Source: Martinezella tropici
GTDB taxonomy: Bacteria; Pseudomonadota; Alphaproteobacteria; Rhizobiales; Rhizobiaceae
NCBI GenBank assembly: GCA_000799755.1
Contig: JUHI01000008.1
Span: 206,557 to 270,556, forward strand
DNA: 64,000 nt
Direction: 5' to 3'
Positions 1 through 8,517 of this stretch are shown here, piece after piece (position 1 is the first letter of the stretch; every line of letters begins with the position of its first letter). The notes under the pieces were generated by a model, which made no database searches, had not been told where the DNA came from, and saw only the letters and a list, made by a program, of their open reading frames with translations. A program made the translations under genes and the position numbers.

Positions 1-94
1 TTCGACATCGAAACATGCTTGAGCTGCGGCAATGGTTTTTATATAGCGAACGATAGGGCAACTTAATTCCTGAATCGAGATCTTTCCATTGGAC

Positions 95-994
95 ATGTCA
101 TCGATCGAGATATTTCTCGCCGTCGCCGATCATCGCAGCGTGACCAAGGCGGCGAGAGCTGTTGGACGCGTGCCGTCGAATGTGACGACGCGGATACAGC
201 AGTTGGAGGACTATCTGGGCGTCTTGCTCTTCAGCCGCGACGGCAAGAAGATGACGCTGACGAAGGAAGGCGAGACGTTTCGAGGCTATGCCGACCGTCT
301 TGTTGCGCTTGCACTCGAAGCGCGCCAGGCAGTCAGACCTCTGCGTCCGTCGAGCATGCTGCGCGTCGGGACGATGGAAAGTACGGCGGCAAGTCGGCTG
401 CCTGCAGCGCTGAGCCAGTTCAACCAGATGTGGCCGGACGTGTCGCTCCAGTTGACGCTTGGCGCCTCCCGGGATCTGACGCGAGACGTTCTCCACAATG
501 TCTTGGACTGCGCCCTGATTGCCCGGCCGCCAGAGGCGATGCTGGATGCAGATGCAGGTTTTGAGGCCGACCTGAAACAACTTGATGCCGAAGCGGTGTT
601 TGTCGAGGATCTCTTGCTGATCCTCCCATCCGGGCATCCATCGATCCAGACGGCTGCCGATTTGCGGGTCGGATCGATGGCAGCCCTAGAGCCCGGATGC
701 ACCTATCGCAGGATTGCCGAAGGCTGGGCGCGCAAGTCGATCGTCCTGCCAACGACCGAACTTGGCTCCTATCACGCGATCCTCGCAAGCGTGGCGGCCG
801 GCAACGCGGCCGGTGTCATGCCAAAATCGGTCCTCGACCTCATGCACTGGCCGGCGACGTCAGCCACCTATCAACTTGCCGTCGTCGACACGATCCTTAT
901 CTCCCGCAAGAATGGCCGCCCGAGCGGGGTTAGTGCGTTTCACGAAGTTCTGAGCGCCACCAAAGGCAGAGGCCCGCCGCCCGCGCCGAACTAG
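95..994 (+). CDS. LysR-family transcriptional regulator
   Basis: A 299-residue LysR-type regulator. The N-terminal winged helix-turn-helix (about residues 1-60) reads IEIFLAVADHRSVTKAARAV followed by the usual S-N-V-T-R-I-Q-LE pattern. The rest is a periplasmic-binding-like effector domain. A TTG two codons upstream (position 89) would also be in frame, but ATG at 95 is the standard LysR start. The next gene, an HPP-family membrane protein, begins 51 bp downstream on the same strand, so the regulator may be cotranscribed with it or may control another target. The effector cannot be read from sequence. The family call is secure; the target is unknown. Confidence 0.9.
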   Translation: MSSIEIFLAVADHRSVTKAARAVGRVPSNVTTRIQQLEDYLGVLLFSRDGKKMTLTKEGETFRGYADRLVALALEARQAVRPLRPSSMLRVGTMESTAASRLPAALSQFNQMWPDVSLQLTLGASRDLTRDVLHNVLDCALIARPPEAMLDADAGFEADLKQLDAEAVFVEDLLLILPSGHPSIQTAADLRVGSMAALEPGCTYRRIAEGWARKSIVLPTTELGSYHAILASVAAGNAAGVMPKSVLDLMHWPATSATYQLAVVDTILISRKNGRPSGVSAFHEVLSATKGRGPPPAPN

Positions 995-1045
995 CTGAAG
1001 CCGTGCCGTTCTCTATCGCATTCCCTCTTCTAAACTGGTTTCATC

Positions 1046-2185
1046 ATGCAGCATCCAGAGCCCCACGGAGCACGGTCCAGCCGGTTTCGATTGTTTTTCC
1101 CGATCCTCGCTGGAGCAACGTTGCGCGAACGGCTGATTGCGTGTCTTGGCGCCCTGATCGGTATCGGCCTTACTGGCGTCATCAGCGGCTATCTTTTCGG
1201 ACAGGGGCCGCATCTTCCGCTGATCGTCGCCCCGATGGGAGCCTCCGCAGTGCTGCTTTTCGCGGTTCCGGCAAGCCCGCTTGCCCAACCCTGGTCGATT
1301 ATCGGCGGCAATACCATCTCTGCCATGATGGGTATCGTGGCTGCCTATTTTATCCGTGACCCGATCATCGCGATAGGGGTTGGCGTTTCGTTGGCGATCG
1401 GAGCCATGTCGCTGACGCGTTGCCTTCATCCGCCGGGCGGCGCAGCGGCCTTGACCGCCGTTCTCGGTGGCCCGGTCGTTGCCGGCTGGGGCTTCCTGTT
1501 TCCCTTTGTGCCGGTCGCCCTGAATTCATGCATACTTGTCGGTCTCGGATTGGCCTTTCACAAACTCTCCAGGCGCAATTATCCGCATGTCGCCGCGAAG
1601 CCGGTTGAGAACAGCCATCAGACGCGCGATCTGCCGTCGTCTTTGCGGGTCGGCTTTCGGGAAGAGGATGTCGATGCCGCCCTGGATGTGCTCGACGAGA
1701 CTTTCGATATCGATCGAGCAGACCTCAGCCGCCTCTTGCGGCAGGTCGAGTTGCAGGCCGCCGTACGATCACATGGGGAGATAAGCTGCGCCGATATCAT
1801 GTCGCGCGACGTCATCGCCATCGGCGAGGATGCAGATCCAGATCACGCCCGGCATTTGCTGTTGAAGCACAATATTCGCACGTTGCCGGTAAAGGATCGC
1901 GAAGGACGCCTGGTCGGAACGATCGGCTTGCGCGAGCTCTCGGAAGGCCTGAACCCTATCGCGCATTTGTTATCGAAACCGGCCGTGGCCGCCGTCGCCG
2001 ATCCAGCCCTGTCGCTGCTGCCTGTCCTGACGGACGGGCGCACGCACGCGGTCATCGTCGTCGATGCCGACTGGCGCGTCCTTGGTTTAATATCGCAGAC
2101 AGATCTTTTGAGCGCTATGGCACGATTGTTGTCGATCAAGGACGAGCGGGTATCGGCGGCGTCCGGGGTGAGCGCGAAAGCCTGA
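1046..2185 (+). CDS. HPP-family integral membrane protein with C-terminal CBS domain pair
   Basis: A 379-residue protein. Residues about 30-175 form four to five hydrophobic segments and contain the family signature His128-Pro-Pro in RCLHPPGGAAAL. After a linker come two CBS-type repeats (about residues 248-300 and 305-368), which usually bind adenine nucleotides. HPP proteins are inner-membrane proteins; some in cyanobacteria are linked to nitrite transport, but the substrate of this HPP-CBS fusion is not known. It follows the LysR gene by 51 bp on the same strand. Nucleotide gating of transport through the CBS pair is an inference from architecture. Confidence 0.88.
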   Translation: MQHPEPHGARSSRFRLFFPILAGATLRERLIACLGALIGIGLTGVISGYLFGQGPHLPLIVAPMGASAVLLFAVPASPLAQPWSIIGGNTISAMMGIVAAYFIRDPIIAIGVGVSLAIGAMSLTRCLHPPGGAAALTAVLGGPVVAGWGFLFPFVPVALNSCILVGLGLAFHKLSRRNYPHVAAKPVENSHQTRDLPSSLRVGFREEDVDAALDVLDETFDIDRADLSRLLRQVELQAAVRSHGEISCADIMSRDVIAIGEDADPDHARHLLLKHNIRTLPVKDREGRLVGTIGLRELSEGLNPIAHLLSKPAVAAVADPALSLLPVLTDGRTHAVIVVDADWRVLGLISQTDLLSAMARLLSIKDERVSAASGVSAKA

Positions 2186-2244
2186 AGCAGCGCTCATTGC
2201 GGGAGGGCGCCACGGCTCTTCGACGGTGTCACGGCATACGAACG

Positions 2245-2757
2245 TCAGCACCTTTGGAAGGCTGAATTCAAACTGGCGGCATCGGCGCTCATGACGATCA
2301 GTTCGGCGCTGATTTCGGCAAGCAGCTCGGTGGTTTCTCGTCCCAGCTCGTTGAAGCCATGTTTTCGGTAAAAGGCCAGGGCCACTTCGCTGCTCGGAAG
2401 AACCCTTACCTCCACGGTTTTGGCCGGCCGGACTTCACTCAGGGCTCTGGCCAGCAGGCGAGAGCCCAATCCGCAGCGCTGATGATCGGGCAGAATATAG
2501 AGGCCCCAGAGATATGCTACACTGCCGCGTTCCATGATGATGGTGCTGCCCAGAATGCAATCGTCTGACGCAATGCAGAAGCCGCGCTCTCCTTTCTCCG
2601 GCAGCATGCTCGTGATCCCATTCTCGTCGAGGTCGGCCAGCATCCTGGTCAGGACATCGGCGCCGAGGCTCGGACCATAGGTCGCCGTCCATGTCGTCCG
2701 CCACAGCTGGATCAAACCCAGGCTATCCGCCTTCGTTATTTCGCGGATTTCAAACAT
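2245..2757 (-). CDS. GNAT-family N-acetyltransferase
   Basis: About 170 residues, starting MFEIREITKADS. The central acetyl-CoA binding motif is clear: LYILPDHQRCGLGSRLLARAL matches the Q/RxxGxG/A loop of GNAT enzymes. The following V-A-L-A-F-Y-R-K-H-G-F is the typical beta5/alpha4 region. An in-frame start 16 codons upstream exists, but the ATG at 2757 is preceded by GAGGA at a good distance and begins the conserved fold. The substrate is unknown. The gene points towards the HPP gene (convergent), with 59 bp between them. Confidence 0.85.
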   Translation of the reverse strand: MFEIREITKADSLGLIQLWRTTWTATYGPSLGADVLTRMLADLDENGITSMLPEKGERGFCIASDDCILGSTIIMERGSVAYLWGLYILPDHQRCGLGSRLLARALSEVRPAKTVEVRVLPSSEVALAFYRKHGFNELGRETTELLAEISAELIVMSADAASLNSAFQRC

Positions 2758-2940
2758 CACGTATCCTCGGTTTCGTCTGCAAAGCATAGCCTCTGAATTT
2801 GGCAAGCCGAGATGAAATCGACAAACACAAAGCTCCTGTCTGCCCCGACTTCATCTGGGCCATGACGCCGCCGTTTTCAGTGTGCTGGCATCAAGGACAG
2901 ATATCCTGATCGAGTTTAGGAAGGCCTCAGCCTAAAATGG

Positions 2941-3255
2941 TCAGGATTTGCTTTCGGAAATTCGAAATTCGGTACCGGTATCGCGGACGATGTGAAGATC
3001 TCGGATCATTTCGGCGGCATGTAAAAGACCGTGACGCCATTCCTCGTGAGGCACTTTCGCGGCTCCTGCCGCAACCTTTTGGATGTAAATCAGCGCGTCC
3101 TTGCCCGGCACAGGGACGATCCCCAATTCGCGTCGCAGTTGCCGGATTGTATCCATCGATCTATCCAGCATGTTGCTGACTTCGTTCGGTGACAGTTTCT
3201 CGGTGCTGTTTGCCGCTCGCACCAGGTCTGCAATAAAATCTGTCGTGGCGCTCAC
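2941..3255 (-). CDS. Conserved-type hypothetical protein, 104 aa
   Basis: A small soluble, charged protein beginning with GTG. The middle part (about residues 22-50, SPNEVSNMLDRSMDTIRQLR) reads like a helix-turn-helix, suggesting a possible DNA-binding or phage-like regulatory role. No family is recognised with certainty. The gene is isolated, with 183 bp upstream of the neighbouring GNAT and 188 bp to the next gene. Codon use is ordinary for the window, which supports it being a real gene, but function is open. Confidence 0.55.
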   Translation of the reverse strand: MSATTDFIADLVRAANSTEKLSPNEVSNMLDRSMDTIRQLRRELGIVPVPGKDALIYIQKVAAGAAKVPHEEWRHGLLHAAEMIRDLHIVRDTGTEFRISESKS

Positions 3256-3443
3256 GGTAATCCTAAGAATCGCAGCGAAGTCCTCGCGTCAAGGTTGGCC
3301 CGCGGCCAAATGGAGTCAAGGCAAACTCTTTCACGCCTGCACGCGGGCCAAAGGCGCATCGTAAAGTGCTGCGGCGCGATCAAGGATGTTGACGTCGAAA
3401 GGCATATGACCGGTTGCGCGCAACACTCTCAAGCGGACTGCGG

Positions 3444-3914
3444 CTATCCAAGCCACGCGTGTACCGTCGCCATAACGCTTTCCTTCATCTCGGCGACCCA
3501 GCGTCGAACGGTTTCGACGCGATCCATGATCCATCTGAGCCAACCATAGGTCAGCAATTTCTCGCGGCCTGCATGGAAAAGGCGCTCAACCAAAAGGAAG
3601 CTCATCAGATAGGCGGCCGCGATGATGACCAGGCCGGAGATCACATGGCCCCTGGCGATGACAAACAGGGCATAGATCTTCAAGGGTTCGGCAATCGCGA
3701 GCGGCACGACGAAGAGGACGAGAATGACGGCTCGCGGCAATGAAGCGACAAAATCCCCGAAATGCTTGACGACGGAGAGCGAAGAGAACCAATTCACCAG
3801 CGGCCGATACACCGGTCGGGCGATCTCGCTGATGATGACGAGCACGGCTATGACGAGCCGCAGAGGCAGCAAGAGGAACTGCAGGAGAGATCCGGTTTGA
3901 CGTTTGATGACCAT
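3444..3914 (-). CDS. Small integral membrane protein, function unknown
   Basis: About 156 residues with three long hydrophobic stretches: LLQFLLLPLRLVIAVLVII near the N-terminus, AVILVLFVVPLAIAE in the middle, and VISGLVIIAAAYLMSFLLVE in the second half. It ends in a basic/aromatic tail (WLRWIMDRVETVRRWVAEM). It resembles small conserved membrane proteins of rhizobia, but no role can be assigned. A GTG five codons upstream (3929) is an alternative start; ATG 3914 begins MVIKRQTG. Confidence 0.7.
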   Translation of the reverse strand: MVIKRQTGSLLQFLLLPLRLVIAVLVIISEIARPVYRPLVNWFSSLSVVKHFGDFVASLPRAVILVLFVVPLAIAEPLKIYALFVIARGHVISGLVIIAAAYLMSFLLVERLFHAGREKLLTYGWLRWIMDRVETVRRWVAEMKESVMATVHAWLG

Positions 3915-4085
3915 CTTTGAATGCTTCACATTGCCGCTGGTTGGTTGGTCGTCGCGTGAATATGGTTGCGTTGCGAACCTGTGTCGAGCGGGATCGACCG
4001 TTCAAATATGGGTAGGCGTCGCGGATTTAGATCTGTGTGCTGCGCCATTTCATGACAGACATTCGTTTCGCCTCTCAAACCTCTG

Positions 4086-4958
4086 TCACGTCGGGGTGGG
4101 TTCCCTGTCGGGCAAACCGAGAGTTCGGGCGATTGCGGCCCAGGCAGCAAGACCAAGCCTTGCATCAGCCTCATCGCTGCCGCCATGCGCATGTAATGAT
4201 GATCTTGGCGTGGTTTCTCCGGGAAGAAGAATGCGATGACCCGCATCTGGATCGAGGATCAGTTCGGTGTCCGTTCCGAATGCGCGCCGTCGATTGAAGA
4301 TCTCGTGAGCGAACAGGTCCGATGGCCACAGGGCATCGGTTCCGCCGGCAATCAGGATCACTTGAGCTTCGATATTCTCCACTGGAATCGTTGCCGCCGG
4401 AACCGAAGAGCTGAATTGCTGCAGGCAGTGCATGAAGAGACCCCGATATGCAATCAGCCCTTGACGGTATTCCTTCAGCCAGGATGGGTCAGCAGGCACA
4501 AAGGGAAGCGGCATACCCCTCCAGGTCCATGACGAGCGCTCCGGCCAGGACACTCCGTCAAAGCCCGGTCCGATGTTGCCCCACACGACCGAGGATGGGC
4601 TGATGGCGAAAACGGCTTGTATGCGCTCGTCCAAAGTCGCAGTGAGCAGGGCGGCTTCCGCTCCTTTTGACGTTGCGATGATCGCGATACGTTTGCAGCC
4701 ATGTCGTTGAAGTTCGTCCACGCCGTCGACAAACGTCTCCAGCGGTATTTCGCAGATGCCAGGAGTTTGATCCGCTCCGCCGAACCATCTCAGGGCCAGT
4801 GCGGTGACGCCCAGATCGGCGAAGAGAGAGGCTCTCTGGACATCGACGCGCCCACTCGATCCGCCGAGGACGACGAGGCCCCATTCGCTCTGCCGGGCCG
4901 GCGTCAGAAGCTCGCCGCTTACTCTCCCGGCGACTGCGATTCGTTCGTATGTCTGCAT
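4086..4958 (-). CDS. Alpha/beta hydrolase, BAAT / acyl-CoA thioester hydrolase C-terminal domain type
   Basis: A 290-residue alpha/beta hydrolase without the N-terminal BAAT domain found in the animal enzymes. The nucleophile elbow is IIATSKGAEAALL, with Ser in the T-S-K-G-A sequence characteristic of this branch. The acid and histidine parts of the triad fit GGTDALWPSD and DAGHRILLPG. The strand-beta1 region is GLVVLGGSSGRVDVQRASLFADLGVT with the oxyanion-forming loop. Bacterial members are poorly characterised acyltransferases or thioesterases. It stands alone, divergent from the ABC transporter genes. Confidence 0.8.
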   Translation of the reverse strand: MQTYERIAVAGRVSGELLTPARQSEWGLVVLGGSSGRVDVQRASLFADLGVTALALRWFGGADQTPGICEIPLETFVDGVDELQRHGCKRIAIIATSKGAEAALLTATLDERIQAVFAISPSSVVWGNIGPGFDGVSWPERSSWTWRGMPLPFVPADPSWLKEYRQGLIAYRGLFMHCLQQFSSSVPAATIPVENIEAQVILIAGGTDALWPSDLFAHEIFNRRRAFGTDTELILDPDAGHRILLPGETTPRSSLHAHGGSDEADARLGLAAWAAIARTLGLPDREPTPT

Positions 4959-5385
4959 CGATCTCTCCGGGGTTAACGTCGGGTTCGGTGCTGGATATCC
5001 TCGACGCCACGGGGCGGAAGATTGTCAACGGAAAGATTTCTTCTGGCATCCGTGTCGTCGAGGATACCAACTCAATCGTTTTCCGTCATGCTTCTCCGGT
5101 CCATCGCGGCCATATTTGGATCACCTGTAACGATCATTTCGGCGACTTCGGCGACTTGCTAGCCACTCCCGCGAGCAGGATAGCTTTCACGGCTCTGTCG
5201 GAGTTGAAATATGATCGAAAATTGAGATCTGAAAATCGCCGTGCCGCATCGTTCCGTGATCGGTCTCTGTCATGATACCGTCATCTTACTCGAACTAAGT
5301 TCTCGGCTAATACGCCCCAGCATAAAGCCGATCACCCATAGATGTCTTTACGCACTTTTTATCAAGCGGTTAGGGAGGAACTTTG
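4959..5385. other. Intergenic region, no convincing gene
   Basis: The space between the divergent hydrolase and ABC permease genes. An open frame of about 108 codons on the plus strand (4949-5275) overlaps the hydrolase start and has no recognisable family, so it is not called. The last part carries a strong ribosome binding site, AGGGAGG at 5372-5378, serving the permease ATG at 5386. No obvious operator or terminator was found. Confidence 0.6.
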
Positions 5386-7119
5386 ATGAACTTCCAAAGG
5401 CCATCGCTATTGGCGGCCAGGCAATCCATCCTGCCAAGTCTATGGGACCTGATAGCGCTGCTTTTGGTTGTTGGGGCCATTGTCCTGATTGCGTACGGCG
5501 AGCGGGTCACCACGTTGCCCCTGTCGACGCTCAGCGCCACCCCCATGTCGCTTGATCCGGCCAATCTGCCAATTTATGCCCTGCGCACCATGCTGCGCAT
5601 GTTGCTTGCAATCATCGTGTCGCTGATATTCACCTTCATCTACGCCGCCATCGCCGCCAAAAGTCGTCGGGCAGAGATGGTGATGATCCCCATCCTCGAC
5701 ATACTTCAATCGGTGCCGATTCTCGGCTTTCTTACCTTCACCGTCACCTTCTTTCTCAATTTGTTCCCGGGCAGCGTGCTGGGTGCCGAACTCGCTTCTG
5801 TATTCGCCATCTTCACCAGCCAGGCCTGGAATATGACGTTCAGCATGTATCAGTCCATGCGCAGTCAGCCGAAGGACCTTGAAGAGGCGACCAAGAGCTT
5901 TCATCTGACCAATTGGCAGCGCTTCTGGCGTCTCGACGTTCCCTTCGCCATGCCGGGCCTTGTCTGGAACACGATGATGTCGATGTCCGGCGGCTGGTTT
6001 TTCGTGGTCGCGTCCGAGGCGATCACCGTCGGCGACACGACCATTACCTTGCCGGGAATAGGCTCCTATGTGGCGCTCGCAATAAAGCAGCAGGATATTA
6101 CGGCCGTGCTTTATGCCGTCATCGCCATGCTGCTGGTCGTCATCCTCTATGACCAGCTCCTGTTCCGCCCGCTTGTGGCATGGGCCGACAAGTTCCGCTT
6201 TGAAACGACCTCGTCCGGCACCGAGCCGACCTCCTGGATGCTCGATCTGCTTCGGCGCGCACGCGCCATTCGCTTGCTCCTCGTGCCGTTCAAGTGGGTC
6301 ATGCGTCTGGTCTGGGATCTCCGCATGCCGGCACTGCCGCGCCTCGGCTCCGGCAAGGCCAACCCGGAAGCCTCCCGCGTGATCGACTGGATCTGGATTG
6401 CGATCGTTATCGCCGGGGCAGCCTACGCGGCTTATTTGAGCGTTGAATATTTGCGAGCCAACATCGGCTGGGCGGATGTGGTCACTGCCGTCGTCGATGG
6501 CTTCATCACGCTGTTGCGCGTCATCGTCCTGATGGCGATTGCGACGATTATCTGGGTGCCGATCGGGGTATGGATCGGGTTGCGGCCCAAGCTTTCCGAA
6601 AAGGTTCAGCCATTGGCGCAGTTTTTGGCCGCATTCCCTGCCAATATCGCGTTTCCGGTCGTTGTCGTGCTGATCGTTCATTTCAACCTCAGCGCCGATA
6701 TCTGGCTGAGCCCGCTGATGATTCTCGGCACGCAGTGGTACATTCTCTTCAACGTTATCGCGGGTGCGAGCGCCTTTCCGAGCGATCTCAAGGAGGCCGC
6801 CAGCAGCTTTCATATCAAAGGCTGGCGCTGGTGGTTCAAGGTGATCCTGCCGGGCATTCTCCCCTACTACATAACCGGTGCCATCACGGCGTCCGGCGGC
6901 TCGTGGAACGCTAGCATCGTTGCAGAGGTCGCGAGTTGGGGCGATACGCAGCTGACGACGCGCGGACTTGGCTCCTATATCGCGAACGCGACCACGGCAG
7001 GCGACTTCCCGCGTGTGGTGCTCGGCATTGCGGTGATGTGTATTTTCGTCACCCTATTCAATCGCTTGTTCTGGCGCCCCCTTTATGCCTTTGGCGAACG
7101 TCGTTTGCGTTTGGGTTAA
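5386..7119 (+). CDS. ABC transporter permease, two fused binding-protein-dependent transport domains
   Basis: A 577-residue inner-membrane protein with two homologous permease halves (about residues 60-270 and 370-570). Each carries the EAA-type loop that contacts the ATPase: LEEATKSFHLTNWQRFWRLDVP and LKEAASSFHIKGWRWWFKVILP. Both halves also contain the G-G-S/W-W pattern of the nitrate/sulfonate/bicarbonate subfamily (NrtB/SsuC/TauC). Fusion of both membrane halves in one chain is a known variant. The ATG at 5386 is preferred over the in-frame TTG immediately before it. The ATPase gene follows after 30 bp. No substrate-binding protein gene is nearby, so the substrate is unknown. Confidence 0.9.
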   Translation: MNFQRPSLLAARQSILPSLWDLIALLLVVGAIVLIAYGERVTTLPLSTLSATPMSLDPANLPIYALRTMLRMLLAIIVSLIFTFIYAAIAAKSRRAEMVMIPILDILQSVPILGFLTFTVTFFLNLFPGSVLGAELASVFAIFTSQAWNMTFSMYQSMRSQPKDLEEATKSFHLTNWQRFWRLDVPFAMPGLVWNTMMSMSGGWFFVVASEAITVGDTTITLPGIGSYVALAIKQQDITAVLYAVIAMLLVVILYDQLLFRPLVAWADKFRFETTSSGTEPTSWMLDLLRRARAIRLLLVPFKWVMRLVWDLRMPALPRLGSGKANPEASRVIDWIWIAIVIAGAAYAAYLSVEYLRANIGWADVVTAVVDGFITLLRVIVLMAIATIIWVPIGVWIGLRPKLSEKVQPLAQFLAAFPANIAFPVVVVLIVHFNLSADIWLSPLMILGTQWYILFNVIAGASAFPSDLKEAASSFHIKGWRWWFKVILPGILPYYITGAITASGGSWNASIVAEVASWGDTQLTTRGLGSYIANATTAGDFPRVVLGIAVMCIFVTLFNRLFWRPLYAFGERRLRLG

Positions 7120-7149
7120 TCCGGATAATTTGATCAAGGGACTACCGTC

Positions 7150-8460
7150 ATGCTCGACCAATCGAAGAAGACGACACTCATCGATATCCGGAATGTCAGC
7201 CGTTCGTTTCCGAAGGGCGGCGGCAAGAACGTCGTCGTGCTAGAAGACGTCGATCTGACGATTTCAGAAGGCGAGATCGTCGGGCTGCTGGGGCGCTCCG
7301 GGTCGGGAAAGTCCACATTGCTCCGGATCATTGCAGGCTTGATCGAGCCGTCCTCGGGCAGCGCGCAATGCCGTGGCGAGGCCATTCAGGGCCCGCCCGA
7401 TGATGTGGCGATGGTGTTTCAGTCCTTTGCGCTCTTCCCCTGGCTGACCGTGCTTCAAAACGTCGAGTTCGGGCTCGAGGCGCAAAAGGTCGATCGAGGC
7501 GAGAGGCGCAAACGGGCGCTGGCCGCCATCGACTTGATCGGCCTTGATGGTTTTGAAAACGCCTTTCCGAAAGAGCTTTCCGGCGGTATGCGCCAGCGCG
7601 TCGGATTTGCACGCGCGCTCGTCGTTCACCCCGACTTGATGTTGATGGACGAACCGTTTTCCGCGCTGGATGTCCTCACCGCCGAAACGTTGCGCACGGA
7701 CATGATCGATCTGTGGATCGAGGGGCGCCTGCCGATCAAGTCGGTGCTGATCGTGACCCATAATATCGAGGAGGCGGTGCTGATGTGCGATCGCATTCTC
7801 GTGTTTTCCGCCAACCCCGGTCGGGTCGCACAGGAATACAAGGTCAGCTTGCCGCATCCACGCAACAGGCTCGATCCCGCATTCCGGCAATTGGTCGAAA
7901 CGATCTATGCCCGCATGACTCAGCGAGCCGAGCCACGGGCAACTTCGAAGGAAGGCATACCCGGCACCGGTGTCGGGATGATCCTCAACGCGATTTCCAC
8001 CAACGTTCTGTCGGGCTTGATCGAGGCTCTTGCGGGCGAACCCTATAACGGCCGGGCGGATCTGCCTGTTGTGGCGAACGTGTTGCAGATGGAAGCCGAC
8101 GAACTGTTTCATATCGGCGAAGCTTTGCAGTTGCTCAGGCTTGCTCAGTTGAGCGAAGGCGACATCGTCCTGACCGAGGAAGGCAAACGTTTCGCAAATC
8201 TCGAAACGGATGCGCGCAAGAAGCTTTTCGCCGAGCACCTTCTCGCCTATGTGCCGTTGATCGGGCTCATTCGCCGGGTGCTGGACGAGCGCTCGAGCCA
8301 TACGGCGCCAGCGGCGAGGTTTCGAAATGAGTTGGAAGACTACATGTCCGAAGATTATGCCGATGAGACCTTGAATGCCGTCGTATCATGGGCACGCTAT
8401 GCAGAGCTGTTTGCCTATGATGAACAGACGGAACTATTCAGCCTCGAGAACCCGCAATAA
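7150..8460 (+). CDS. ABC transporter ATP-binding protein with C-terminal AAA-associated domain
   Basis: A 436-residue cytoplasmic ATPase of the NrtD/SsuB type. Residues about 1-260 hold Walker A (GRSGSGKST), signature LSGGMRQRVGFARAL and Walker B (LMLMDEPFSALD). Residues about 275-436 are an extra domain often annotated as 'AAA-associated C-terminal', probably regulatory: its helices plus a small winged-helix-like region (LLRLAQLSEGDIVLTEEGKRF) may sense a ligand. It is translated from an ATG preceded by AAGGGA and forms an operon with the double permease. Confidence 0.92.
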   Translation: MLDQSKKTTLIDIRNVSRSFPKGGGKNVVVLEDVDLTISEGEIVGLLGRSGSGKSTLLRIIAGLIEPSSGSAQCRGEAIQGPPDDVAMVFQSFALFPWLTVLQNVEFGLEAQKVDRGERRKRALAAIDLIGLDGFENAFPKELSGGMRQRVGFARALVVHPDLMLMDEPFSALDVLTAETLRTDMIDLWIEGRLPIKSVLIVTHNIEEAVLMCDRILVFSANPGRVAQEYKVSLPHPRNRLDPAFRQLVETIYARMTQRAEPRATSKEGIPGTGVGMILNAISTNVLSGLIEALAGEPYNGRADLPVVANVLQMEADELFHIGEALQLLRLAQLSEGDIVLTEEGKRFANLETDARKKLFAEHLLAYVPLIGLIRRVLDERSSHTAPAARFRNELEDYMSEDYADETLNAVVSWARYAELFAYDEQTELFSLENPQ

Positions 8461-8484
8461 GGGAGCCACGCCGCGATGGGCGGG

Positions 8485-8517
8485 CTCGCCTTCCCGGTTC
8501 AAGACTTGGAAGGCGAG
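8485..8517. terminator. Inverted repeat between convergent genes
   Basis: A perfect 10-bp inverted repeat (CTCGCCTTCC at 8485-8494 and its complement at 8508-8517) with a 13-nt loop. It spans the stop codon of the GT39 gene and lies just after the ABC ATPase gene. It may stop transcription from both sides, but neither side is followed by a clear T tract. Confidence 0.45.

Noticed and set aside
4949..5275. Possible 108-codon gene between the hydrolase and the ABC permease
   Set aside because: It overlaps the hydrolase start, has no ribosome binding site and matches nothing recognisable.
5440..6813. Open frame of 457 codons on the minus strand
   Set aside because: Antisense to the ABC permease; low-complexity, His/Asp/Arg-rich composition typical of shadows.
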